From NCBI GenBank assembly GCA_964497615.1, contig CAZCEC010000041.1, forward strand, positions 1-55,109: a stretch of DNA of 55,109 nt, written 5' to 3'. The DNA is from CAZCEC01 sp964497615. GTDB lineage: Bacteria; Chloroflexota; Anaerolineae; Anaerolineales; UBA6663. Position numbers and translations under genes: made by a program. Shown here in pieces: positions 7,344-15,052 of the stretch (its first letter is position 1; the number at the start of each line of letters is the position of its first letter). The notes under the pieces were generated by a model. That model worked only from the letters and a program-made list of their open reading frames with translations. It was not told the origin of the DNA and made no database searches.

Positions 7344-10250
7344 CTAGATCGACTCGCCCAGCTTCACCGCCTGGAAGATCTTGATCTGCACCAAGTAGCC
7401 GATGGTGCCAATCACGACGATCAGTAGGACCACGCCAAAAGCTACGATCAGCCAGGTGGATTCGGTCCAGCCGATCAGCACTTCAAAGGGCGGCACCGGG
7501 GAGGCCCCAGCGGCGTTAATTTGGAGCAGGGGAATGAAGAGCACGCACAAGATGAAACCGATCCCTGTGCCGCCCGCCATGGCGATCGCCATCAGGAACA
7601 GGCGCTCCAACACGAGGTAGCTGACAACCTGGGCATTGGGCAGCCCGACCGCCATCAGGATCCCGAGCTGGATAAAGTGCTTGCGCAGGGAGGCGAAGGT
7701 GTCCAGCACGAACCCGATGCAGGGCATCAGTCCCGTCAGCAGGAAGCCGACGCTCAAGAGGCCAAACAACCCCACCCACTCCGGTTGGCCCGTCAAGGTC
7801 TGGATCTCGAGCAGGGCATTATTACGGATATCGACCGCCATGCCATTTTGATAGGCCAGTTTTTGCAGGTCGCTCACCACGGATCGGACGCTGGCGCTGT
7901 CTTGAACGGAGAGCCAGGTATCATAATTGATGGCCGCTTCTGGCGTGCCAAACAGCTCGCCCAAATTGGCGATCATGGTGGGCGTATCCGACGGGTAGAC
8001 GGTGGGGAAATAGGTGAAGACGCCCACAATAATCATTTGCTCGTCAAAGCCCTGGTCGAGCATCCCGATGCGGGCGGTCATCTGGATGGGATCTCCAACC
8101 CGCAGCCCGGTGCTTTCGAGATAACCTGGCTCAACCAGCACTCCGTTGGGGACCGCCGCCAGCAAATTCATCAGCGCACCCAACGATTGGCCGGCAAAGT
8201 CCGGCCGGAAATAGGCCGTGGCGGGGAAAGACAAGCGGTCAATCCCCACCAGATTGACGGTCGAGGAGCCGATGTAGGGGTGGACCTGGGCGAAATATCG
8301 GCCGACATTGGTCGCTGAACGGACCCCGTTGACTTCAAGCAGAGCTTGCAGGTTGACCAAGCTCTGCGCCCCCTGGGTGATGTCATTGGCGGGGGGCGGG
8401 GCGGCAGCGCCGCCGGTGAGCGGGTTCGCGTTCGAAGGAAGGGGGATCTTGTAGGCGCGGATGACCAGGTCCGCCCCGGCCTGGTAATACTGCGAATCGT
8501 GCATCCAGCGGTCCAGGGTCTTGGCCATCGACGCTGAGTAGATGGCCAGGCTGAGGGAAATCATGATCAGGAGCATGACGCTGGCATGCTCGTGGGGGCG
8601 CCGGGCCAACTCCTGAATGGCCAGGTAGGGGCCGGTGGGGAAAAACCGCTCGGAAACCCACGCCAGCAGGCGCACAAATAAGGGAAAGACGCGCAGCACG
8701 ATCATACAGGCAGAAATGGCAAAGATGGAGGAGGCCGCGAACATCAGCGGGTCGCCCACCGGGTGGCCCTGGTTGGTACTGGCGCTGGCCGCGGCCGCGT
8801 CTTCGACTGGGTTGAGAAGCTGGTTGCGCAGGACCCAGTAGGCATAGCCGGCCGGGATGAGCAGCAGGAAATCCACGAAGGACCGCTCCCACAGGGGCCG
8901 CTTGACGCTCCGCGATCTTTCCTGTTTGAGGCTGACGGCGGTGGTGTGCCTTAAGCCAAGCAGGGGAATGAAGCGCGCGATCAGGATCACCAGCATCACC
9001 CCGCCCAGCCAGAGCAGGTTGATGTCCTTCAGCGAGAAGACCAAGGCGGATTGGCGGGTGAACTGCAGGAAGAGCGTGGTATGGCCCATGGCCCTGGCCG
9101 CCAGCCAACCCACGAGCAGGGCGAAAGGCAGCGCCAGCAAGATCATCACCACGCTTTCGGCCAGATTCAGCCCGAAGACCTGCGTGAGGGTCACCCCCCG
9201 CCCGCGCAGGGTGGCGGTCTCTTGCTCCAGTTGCTGAACGGCAATCGAGGCGGTGAGGCTGATGAAGATCAAAGCCAGCAGCACCAGCGGCGCCCCGGCG
9301 GCGTAGAACAGCACCGTCAAGGACAGCCGGCGGGCGTCGTAGGCCTTGAGTTCATCCAGAGGCGAGTAGTCGATCACGGACTTGGGCAGCATGGCCTGTA
9401 GGTCGGTCTGCAGGCGGATCAAAGTGCGGGTGTAATCCAGCGAATGATTGAAGCGCAGGCTGGGGTCATCGACGATGGCGTACCAACTGGCGTATTTCAC
9501 TGGGTCTGTCAGGATGGCGGCCAGGCGGGCAGTAAAGTACTCTCTAGGCACCCAGACCGAATTATTGAAAGTTGTTGCGGGCGAGTAGAACCAGCTCAAA
9601 TCATTCGGGTCAATGGCCCGGAAGATTCCCGCGATTTCAATGGTCAGGTTATCTGCCTGCAACACGTCGCCCACGTTGAGAAAGTTGTTGTCGGCGTAAC
9701 TTTCTTCGATGGCGACGGGAACCGGGCCGGTCGCCGTGGCCGCAGCCTCAGCGGTCGCCGGCCAGGCGCCTTCCACCAGCCTGGTATGCGCCGGGACCAA
9801 GTTGGTGCTCACAATGGTCAGGAGGATATTGGCAAAGGGCGGCTTGCTGGACTGGTACTGGACCGGCTTGAAAACGAGCACCTCGGTTTCCAGATCGACC
9901 AGGACCTGCGCCACCTTCAGCCCCACCTGCTGGGTAAGCTGCTGGTCGATCCAGCGGGTGACCGAGTCGGCGCCCTGAGTGGTCAGGGGGGTGTTGGTGC
10001 CGTCAGCCCGGTAATACACATGCAGACTGAACAGGCTGCGGTGGTTACGAACGCTTTTGTCGATCAGCGCCTGCTGGATGACCTGGCTCAGCACCGCATT
10101 GGTGAACACCGGCACGCAAATCACCAGGCTCAATACACTGATGATGCCAACCAGGGTGCTGAGGGTGAGTCCCAGGTGAAACCTCAGCCGTTTGGCCGCC
10201 ACCCCCGCCATCGCCAAAACATTTCCGAGTGTATCGATGAGTCTGCGCAT
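7344..10250 (-). CDS. ABC transporter permease, FtsX/MacB type, large
   Basis: A protein of 968 residues from the ATG at 10250, 11 bp after the stop of the upstream membrane-fusion gene. A more upstream start would overlap that gene without reason. About ten transmembrane segments are visible: one near residues 25-50 ('LSTLVGIISVLSLVICVPVF'), a group at about 310-550, and three at the C-terminus ('GLFGLLSVGFLLTGLMPC', 'GGTGIGFILCVLFIPLL'). Two large extracytoplasmic domains lie between them. This is the duplicated FtsX layout of LolCE/MacB-like mechanotransmission permeases. It is the last gene of a four-gene operon with an adaptor and two ATPases, so export of a lipid, peptide or drug is likely. 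The substrate is unknown. Confidence 0.85.
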   Translation of the reverse strand: MRRLIDTLGNVLAMAGVAAKRLRFHLGLTLSTLVGIISVLSLVICVPVFTNAVLSQVIQQALIDKSVRNHRSLFSLHVYYRADGTNTPLTTQGADSVTRWIDQQLTQQVGLKVAQVLVDLETEVLVFKPVQYQSSKPPFANILLTIVSTNLVPAHTRLVEGAWPATAEAAATATGPVPVAIEESYADNNFLNVGDVLQADNLTIEIAGIFRAIDPNDLSWFYSPATTFNNSVWVPREYFTARLAAILTDPVKYASWYAIVDDPSLRFNHSLDYTRTLIRLQTDLQAMLPKSVIDYSPLDELKAYDARRLSLTVLFYAAGAPLVLLALIFISLTASIAVQQLEQETATLRGRGVTLTQVFGLNLAESVVMILLALPFALLVGWLAARAMGHTTLFLQFTRQSALVFSLKDINLLWLGGVMLVILIARFIPLLGLRHTTAVSLKQERSRSVKRPLWERSFVDFLLLIPAGYAYWVLRNQLLNPVEDAAAASASTNQGHPVGDPLMFAASSIFAISACMIVLRVFPLFVRLLAWVSERFFPTGPYLAIQELARRPHEHASVMLLIMISLSLAIYSASMAKTLDRWMHDSQYYQAGADLVIRAYKIPLPSNANPLTGGAAAPPPANDITQGAQSLVNLQALLEVNGVRSATNVGRYFAQVHPYIGSSTVNLVGIDRLSFPATAYFRPDFAGQSLGALMNLLAAVPNGVLVEPGYLESTGLRVGDPIQMTARIGMLDQGFDEQMIIVGVFTYFPTVYPSDTPTMIANLGELFGTPEAAINYDTWLSVQDSASVRSVVSDLQKLAYQNGMAVDIRNNALLEIQTLTGQPEWVGLFGLLSVGFLLTGLMPCIGFVLDTFASLRKHFIQLGILMAVGLPNAQVVSYLVLERLFLMAIAMAGGTGIGFILCVLFIPLLQINAAGASPVPPFEVLIGWTESTWLIVAFGVVLLIVVIGTIGYLVQIKIFQAVKLGESI

Positions 10251-10261
10251 GGAGGCCTGGC

Positions 10262-11464
10262 CTACGGCCCGAGGATTTGGTCGCCGGCTTGCAGGTTGGC
10301 GATGACGGCCCACTGCTCGGCCGTCTTGACCCCAATGCGGACGATTTCCACTCGGCGGTGGTAGTCATCCTCCAGAACGATCACGTAACTGAAGGCGTCA
10401 GTCCCGCGGATCGCGGCGGGCGACAGGAGGAGCGCATCGTCTTCGCGGCCCAGGATCACATTGAGGCGGACCGCAGTGCCTACCGAGACCACGTCTCGGG
10501 GCGTATCATCCGGTATGGCGAAATAGAGGAAATTGATGATGATATCCCCGCTGGGCGTTTCAGTGATGCCGCTGGCTTCGTTGCTGATGGGCATGAAGTT
10601 CGGGATGAACGTCACCGGGTAACTGGGTTCGGGCTCCTTAGTCGGGTAAAGGTAGGCCGCCGTGCTGGCATCGACATTATTCAGCAGCTCATGATCCCAC
10701 TGGACCTGGGCGACAATGTGGGTGGGATCGCCGACCACGGCTACCGTCGCGAAGGCTGTGGCCTCCAGGCCGGGGACGAGGCTCAGGGCCATGACGATCC
10801 CATCGTAGGGGGCGATGAGCTGGCGTTGTGCAATCAGCCGGTTCAGTCTGTCTACAGTGTTCTGGTTGCGCTCGACGACCTGGTCCAGATGGGTGTCCAC
10901 CCTGGCTCTCACGAGGGCCAGGCGGGCTTCGGCCGTTTTGAGATGCTCCTGGGCAATAGCCAGGTTTAGCTGGGCCACCGCCTGCTGGGTCTCCACGGCG
11001 GAATCGAGGTCTATTTGAGCCAACTCCACCTGCGATTGGGCAATGATGGCCTCGGACTCGGCCTGCTGGAGATCATAGGCCTTCTGGGCCTGGTCGATCG
11101 CCAGGTTTTGTTGGGAGAGCTCCAGGTCGATTTGGGCCTGCTGGAGTTGATCGAGCAGGTCGTCTTGTACCAGTTCGGCCAGGAGATCGCCTTTTTTGAA
11201 CTGGTCCCCGCGCTGCACCAGTACCCGGCTGATGAAGCCCGAGGTGCTGAAATAGAGCTTATCCTGACGGGCCGGCACAATCTCGGCGGTGATATCGCGC
11301 TGTGAAATAATCGGGCCGCGCTCGACCGTAAATATGATCTGTTGAGAACTGTCGATCTGTGGGAGGGGTGTCGGTGTGGCGCTAGACTGTGCCCCCGAAG
11401 CACAGCCGGCCAACGAAACCAGCAGGCCCGCCAGAAACAAGCTGCCGGCCCATTTCTGAAGCAT
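10262..11464 (-). CDS. Membrane-fusion lipoprotein (HlyD/MacA-like) of an ABC exporter
   Basis: A protein of 400 residues with a lipoprotein signal ('LVSLAGC', Cys21). A biotinyl-lipoyl half-motif is followed by a long coiled-coil hairpin (about residues 105-215, Gln/Glu/Ala-rich), then 'RQLIAPYDGIVMALSLVPG', the second lipoyl half typical of RND/MacA adaptors. A beta-barrel and a membrane-proximal domain end it. It would sit lipid-anchored outside the membrane and contact the permease. The gene lies 3 bp from the ATPase stop upstream, so it is part of one operon. Such adaptors also occur in monoderm lineages, where they work without an outer-membrane channel. Confidence 0.85.
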   Translation of the reverse strand: MLQKWAGSLFLAGLLVSLAGCASGAQSSATPTPLPQIDSSQQIIFTVERGPIISQRDITAEIVPARQDKLYFSTSGFISRVLVQRGDQFKKGDLLAELVQDDLLDQLQQAQIDLELSQQNLAIDQAQKAYDLQQAESEAIIAQSQVELAQIDLDSAVETQQAVAQLNLAIAQEHLKTAEARLALVRARVDTHLDQVVERNQNTVDRLNRLIAQRQLIAPYDGIVMALSLVPGLEATAFATVAVVGDPTHIVAQVQWDHELLNNVDASTAAYLYPTKEPEPSYPVTFIPNFMPISNEASGITETPSGDIIINFLYFAIPDDTPRDVVSVGTAVRLNVILGREDDALLLSPAAIRGTDAFSYVIVLEDDYHRRVEIVRIGVKTAEQWAVIANLQAGDQILGP

Positions 11465-11467
11465 GTC

Positions 11468-12217
11468 TCATCCTCCTGCCAGAGAGCGGGCGGCCTTCAC
11501 CTGCCCATCGCTGAGCTCGTAGACGACGTGGGCATATTCGTCAATCATGGGATCATGGGTGGCCATCAACACGGTGATTTTTTCGTAATCCACAATATAG
11601 CGGAACAAGGCGCAGATTTGCCTCCCGGTGATGCTGTCCAGCTCCCCGGTGGGCTCATCGGCCAGGATCAGGTCGGGCCGGGTGGCTAAGGCCCGGGCAA
11701 TGGCCACCCGCTGCTGCTGGCCGCCGGACATTTCCCAGGGACGGTGATGGGCCCACGACCCCAGGCCAACAATTTCCAGGCAACGCATGGCCCGCGCCCG
11801 GCGCTCACGCTGAACCCCGACGATGCGCAGCATCAATTCGACATTTTCCAGCGCCGAGAAATGGGGCATGATGGCAAAGGATTGGAAAACGAACCCAATG
11901 CGGTGCCGCCGGAGGCTGGCCAGCTCTTCGCTGGTACGGTTGGAAAGCGATTGGCCAAATAGGGAAATCTCGCCCGTGGTGGGAGTGTCCAGCCCGCCAA
12001 TGAGGTTGAGCAGGGTGGTCTTCCCGGACCCAGAGCGCCCGCGCAGCGCACCCAGGATGCCTTGGGGCACATCCAGGGTGACGTCTTTCAGGGCGGTTAC
12101 TCGGGTGGCGCCCACCGGGTAAACCCGGCTGGCGGCCCTGACCGAGATGATTGGGTCCGGGGTGCGGCTGGTGTGGTTCTCCCCAGCCGGGGAGGGGGCC
12201 ATCAGGCGATCAGACAT
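11468..12217 (-). CDS. ABC transporter ATP-binding protein (MacB/LolD type)
   Basis: A protein of 249 residues with all ABC motifs: Walker A 'GRSGSGKTT' (60-68), Q-loop 'FVFQSFAIMPHFSALENVEL', signature 'MSGGQQQRVAIARA', Walker B 'LILADEPTGELD', and H-loop 'ATHD'. The 'LDSITGRQI' and 'DEPTGEL' phrases place it in the MacB/LolD/FtsE group. A nearby ATG at 12202 is an alternative start. It is one of two ATPases in the operon and may pair with the other as a heterodimer on the single large permease. Confidence 0.9.
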   Translation of the reverse strand: MSDRLMAPSPAGENHTSRTPDPIISVRAASRVYPVGATRVTALKDVTLDVPQGILGALRGRSGSGKTTLLNLIGGLDTPTTGEISLFGQSLSNRTSEELASLRRHRIGFVFQSFAIMPHFSALENVELMLRIVGVQRERRARAMRCLEIVGLGSWAHHRPWEMSGGQQQRVAIARALATRPDLILADEPTGELDSITGRQICALFRYIVDYEKITVLMATHDPMIDEYAHVVYELSDGQVKAARSLAGG

Positions 12218-12229
12218 GGCGGGCTCAGA

Positions 12230-13288
12230 TCAAATCCGGTCGTGACGCCTCAGGCGGCCAAGTAGGCCGCGCCGCCGTTTGGGAGGCGGAGGCGCCTGGT
12301 CTTTGAAGAGCAGGGCCAGTTGTTCTTCGAGGGTCAGGCGGTTCCCTTCCGTGGCGCTTCCCTGCCCGGCTGCCGGGCGGATAATGATGCAGTCTTCGCC
12401 CGTTTCCAGATGGGCGCGTTTGCCGATCCCCAGGTTATCCAAGAGCTCCCGCGGCACCTGCAACCGGCCAGCCGAATCAAGCACAACATACTCATGGTAG
12501 GTGGCGGCTTCCTTCTTGAGGTCGGGGGCACTCTCTCCCGCTGGGGGGCTGGTGCTCAGTCCCTGGCCGGTCTGGTTCACCTGCCGGATGGTTTCGGTGC
12601 TGATCTTTCCATCCCGAATGGCAATCACCCGGTCCACCTGGCCGGACAGACGCGTATCGTGAGTCACGATCACAACCGTCAGGTCCATCTGCTCGCCCAG
12701 GCGCCGGAAGGTGTCCAGGATGGTTTGCGCCGTGGCCGAATCGACTTCGCCGGTCGGCTCATCGCCCAGGAGGAGCACCGGCTTATTCGCCAGGGACACC
12801 GCAATGGCCAGCCGCTGCTGCTCGCCGCCGGAAAGCTGTGAAAGGCTGTGCGTGCGCCGCTCGTAGAGCCCCACGGCCTGCAGCAGTTCTGCCGACCAGG
12901 CGTGTTTTTGGCGGGGGCTGCTTTGCCAGGCCATGGTCATGGGCAGCTCGATGTTTTCCTGGGCGGTCAAATAGGGGATCAGATTGCGAGAAGTTTGCTG
13001 CCAGACGAAGCCCACCCTGGTCTGCTGGTAATGGCTGCGAGCCGTCTCCGAGAGGGCCAGCAGGTTCAGCCCGTCGACCGTCACCCGGCCGGCTGAGGGC
13101 CGGTCCAGCCCGCCCAGGATATTCATCAGGGTCGTTTTGCCTGAGCCGGAGGCGCCCACAATGCCCACCATCTCGCCCCGGCGGACAATCAAATCGAGAC
13201 CTTGGAGGGCCACGACTTCCAGGTCGGCGACCTTGTAGATCTTGACCAGATTCTCACAAACGATGAGGGGTTCGTTCCCGTTGGGCAT
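12230..13288 (-). CDS. ABC transporter ATP-binding protein with a C-terminal AbrB/SpoVT-like domain
   Basis: A protein of 352 residues from ATG 13288, with GAGAG five bases upstream. Residues 1-230 are a MacB/LolD-type ATPase: Walker A 'GASGSGKTT' (45-53), signature 'LSGGEQQRLAIAVSLA', Walker B 'VLLLGDEPTGEVD', H-loop 'VTHD'. After a linker, 'YVVLDSAGRLQVPRELLDNL' followed by 'ETGEDCIIIRPA' (about 275-320) matches the swapped-hairpin AbrB/SpoVT DNA-binding fold. A basic tail (KRRRGLLGRLRR) ends the protein. Such a fusion could link transport to transcription or serve as a dimerisation module. It is the first gene of the exporter operon. The function of the extra domain is inferred only. Confidence 0.85.
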   Translation of the reverse strand: MPNGNEPLIVCENLVKIYKVADLEVVALQGLDLIVRRGEMVGIVGASGSGKTTLMNILGGLDRPSAGRVTVDGLNLLALSETARSHYQQTRVGFVWQQTSRNLIPYLTAQENIELPMTMAWQSSPRQKHAWSAELLQAVGLYERRTHSLSQLSGGEQQRLAIAVSLANKPVLLLGDEPTGEVDSATAQTILDTFRRLGEQMDLTVVIVTHDTRLSGQVDRVIAIRDGKISTETIRQVNQTGQGLSTSPPAGESAPDLKKEAATYHEYVVLDSAGRLQVPRELLDNLGIGKRAHLETGEDCIIIRPAAGQGSATEGNRLTLEEQLALLFKDQAPPPPKRRRGLLGRLRRHDRI

Positions 13289-13323
13289 GGGAGCTCTCAG
13301 GTTTTCAGACCTGGGGATACCCA

Positions 13324-13329
13324 ATATTA
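13324..13329 (-). promoter_or_regulatory. Candidate -10 box for the exporter operon
   Basis: TAATAT on the minus strand lies about 36 bp before the ATG at 13288 and would give a leader of roughly 29 bases. No good -35 is seen at 16-18 bp. Confidence 0.3.
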
Positions 13330-13481
13330 CCACTTGTGTTGCTGCTCAGGCACATAGCTGGGGTATGAGCGGCTGGCCGCCGAAAACGCAGGTGAGCCCG
13401 CCGAGGATGGAATAGTCATGCTGGTGGAGTGGGGAGAGGCGCGGCGGCGGGCGCGAATCGGTGTGCCGTCTACTGAGGCCG

Positions 13482-13981
13482 TTACCGCAGCCATCCGTTG
13501 ATCAGCCAGCCGAAAACGAAGAGCCCGGCGCCAAAGGCAATATGATTTGTGATGGTGCGCAGCCTGGCCTGTCCAGGCCGGGATGCCTTTGAGGCCGCCA
13601 CTCCCAGGCCCATCAGGGGCTGCATGACCAAAAACGGCGCCAGGACGGTGACAGCCCCGAAGACGAGGCGGGCGCCAGTGTCGGATGCTGAAGCCAACGG
13701 CTGCCGGCCAAGGCAACGAACGTGACGGCGAAGGTGGCGCCGATCAGATAGTGGGCCATCCAGCCGACCGTGCACTCGGCGCGCTTCGGAGGCGTGGAGG
13801 CGATATTCGAATGGCGAAAAGTGCCTTCCGGCATGTAGCGAAGCCAGCGCCCGACGAGACAGATGCTCGACGGCGTTACCCGGAAGGCAAGTTTGAGAAG
13901 CAGCCCCCACAGATCGAAGGTGAGCGTTGCGCCCAGCCCAATGAGGACGGCGCTGATGAAGGAGTGAGCGAGATTGTTCAC
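13482..13981 (-). pseudogene. DUF2938-like membrane protein, one frameshift
   Basis: Start GTG at 13981 ('VNNLAHSFISAVLIG') has AGAGGT upstream. The frame gives 'TFDLWGLLLKLAF', 'CLVGRWLRYMPEG' and 'ECTVGWMAHYLIG' as in DUF2938 proteins, then breaks at about 13668-13675. The remainder ('LVFGAVTVLAPFLVMQP', 'GLGVAASKASRPGQARLR') continues in another frame to TAA 13482-13484. Joined, it gives a protein of about 165 residues with four membrane segments, the normal family size. The break is in a GCGCCCGCC run, so a base-count error is possible. Function of the family is unknown. Confidence 0.7.
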
Positions 13982-14155
13982 GAGATACCTCTGGCCTGGT
14001 TGAGCCCCGGTCGCAGTGAGGGGCACTCGACTCTGACATTTCGGATGGGATCGGAAGCGCCAGCCGGCGCTTCCGATCCCATCCGCCTTTTACTTGGGTC
14101 TGGGCTGCGCCCCGCGGGGCCCTGGCCGTCGCTACCGCCGGTTCAGGCGCGGCGC

Positions 14156-14839
14156 TTAGCCTGCCCCGGTCTGGCGCAGCCGGGCCATGCCGTGATCAGG
14201 GGCGGGTTGTGCAGTGCGAACGCGCCGTTCTGACCAGAGCGCGTAGCCCATCCACGCCAGGCCCAGGCCGATCGGCAACGCCACGAGCGGCTGGAGGGCG
14301 GCCGGCAGCAACCCATAGGCGGGGGCCAGCGCAATCCCGGCGGTGAACGTGCCCGCCGCCCAGCGCGACAGGACCCTGGCCCGCAGCGTCGCGATGCCAA
14401 ACACCAGGCTGCCGAGCAGAAACATGGCATCGGATAGGTCCCAAAAGGTCGTGAGCGGGCCGAAGCTCATCGCGCCGGTGGACCTGGCGAACATCCCCAG
14501 GAGATTCTCCGCCAACGCCGGCGCCTCCGACGCCAACAAAGGTAAGACATAGCCCTCGAGGAAGTTGAAGGGAAGAGCGAGCGCCAGCCAGAGACTCAAA
14601 AGAAGATAGCCAGTCAGACCCAGCCACCCGGCCGCTTCGGCTTGCCTGGCATAGATCCCCGTCACGCCCAGCAGGCCGAACATCGGCATGGCGATGGCCA
14701 GGCTGTGGACGCCAGCCCAGCGGGCGGTGGTGACCGACGCAAGGACGACCGGCGGCCGCGTCAGCTCCACTACCACGAAACAGATCCCGGCTACCAGCGC
14801 CGCCAATCCTGCCCAGCGGATGAGATTCTGAGTTTTCAT
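14156..14839 (-). CDS. DUF4386-like seven-helix membrane protein (paralogue A)
   Basis: A protein of 227 residues from the ATG at 14839, which sits eight bases after AAGGAG; an ATG two codons upstream is too close to that site. About seven hydrophobic helices are visible. It is clearly paralogous to the protein at 19999-20688: both have 'NLIRWAGL' at the N-terminus, 'GIYARQ..EAGWLGL', 'LVFGIATLRARVL.RWA' and 'GYALWSERR' near the end. Its promoter carries the shared three-half-site module, and it lies downstream of a MalT-like regulator. No catalytic motif is evident. A stress- or lipid-related membrane role is only a guess. Confidence 0.75.
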   Translation of the reverse strand: MKTQNLIRWAGLAALVAGICFVVVELTRPPVVLASVTTARWAGVHSLAIAMPMFGLLGVTGIYARQAEAAGWLGLTGYLLLSLWLALALPFNFLEGYVLPLLASEAPALAENLLGMFARSTGAMSFGPLTTFWDLSDAMFLLGSLVFGIATLRARVLSRWAAGTFTAGIALAPAYGLLPAALQPLVALPIGLGLAWMGYALWSERRVRTAQPAPDHGMARLRQTGAG

Positions 14840-14902
14840 ACGCATTTCTCCTTGTTCACGTCATTGTGGTCCGTGTCCGTGTTGCTATCCGGTTCGTTCG
14901 CC

Positions 14903-14948
14903 AGGATACGAATGAAGGTGGGGAGATGTCATCCCCAAGTATGGGGAT
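14903..14948 (-). promoter_or_regulatory. Shared promoter/operator module, site 1
   Basis: Reading the plus strand there is a -10 complement AGGATA (14903-14908), then 11 bp, GGGGA (14920-14924), 7 bp, TCCCC (14932-14936), 6 bp, and GGGGA (14943-14947). The inner pair is part of a perfect 7-bp inverted repeat, ATCCCCA/TGGGGAT with a 4-bp spacer. Geometry is identical to sites 2 and 3. GGGGAGATG resembles the E. coli MalT box (GGGGAKGAGG). It lies 64-109 bp before the start at 14839. No -35 hexamer is present; the half-sites occupy its place. Confidence 0.7.
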
Positions 14949-15052
14949 TGTGATGGAGAGTAAAGCGAGGCAATTGCCCGGCGAGTTGGGCCAGGAAAAG
15001 GGGCCTTCTGGCAGGGCGCAGCACCACCCGGCTTGCGTTGCCGCAGGCGGGG

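Noticed and set aside
9444..10364. A 306-codon plus-strand frame opposite the ABC permease
   Set aside because: It is a shadow of the conserved permease and crosses into the adaptor gene; no independent support.
13298..13313. Small hairpin CAGGT/ACCTG before the exporter operon start
   Set aside because: Five base pairs with a six-base loop are within chance for this composition.
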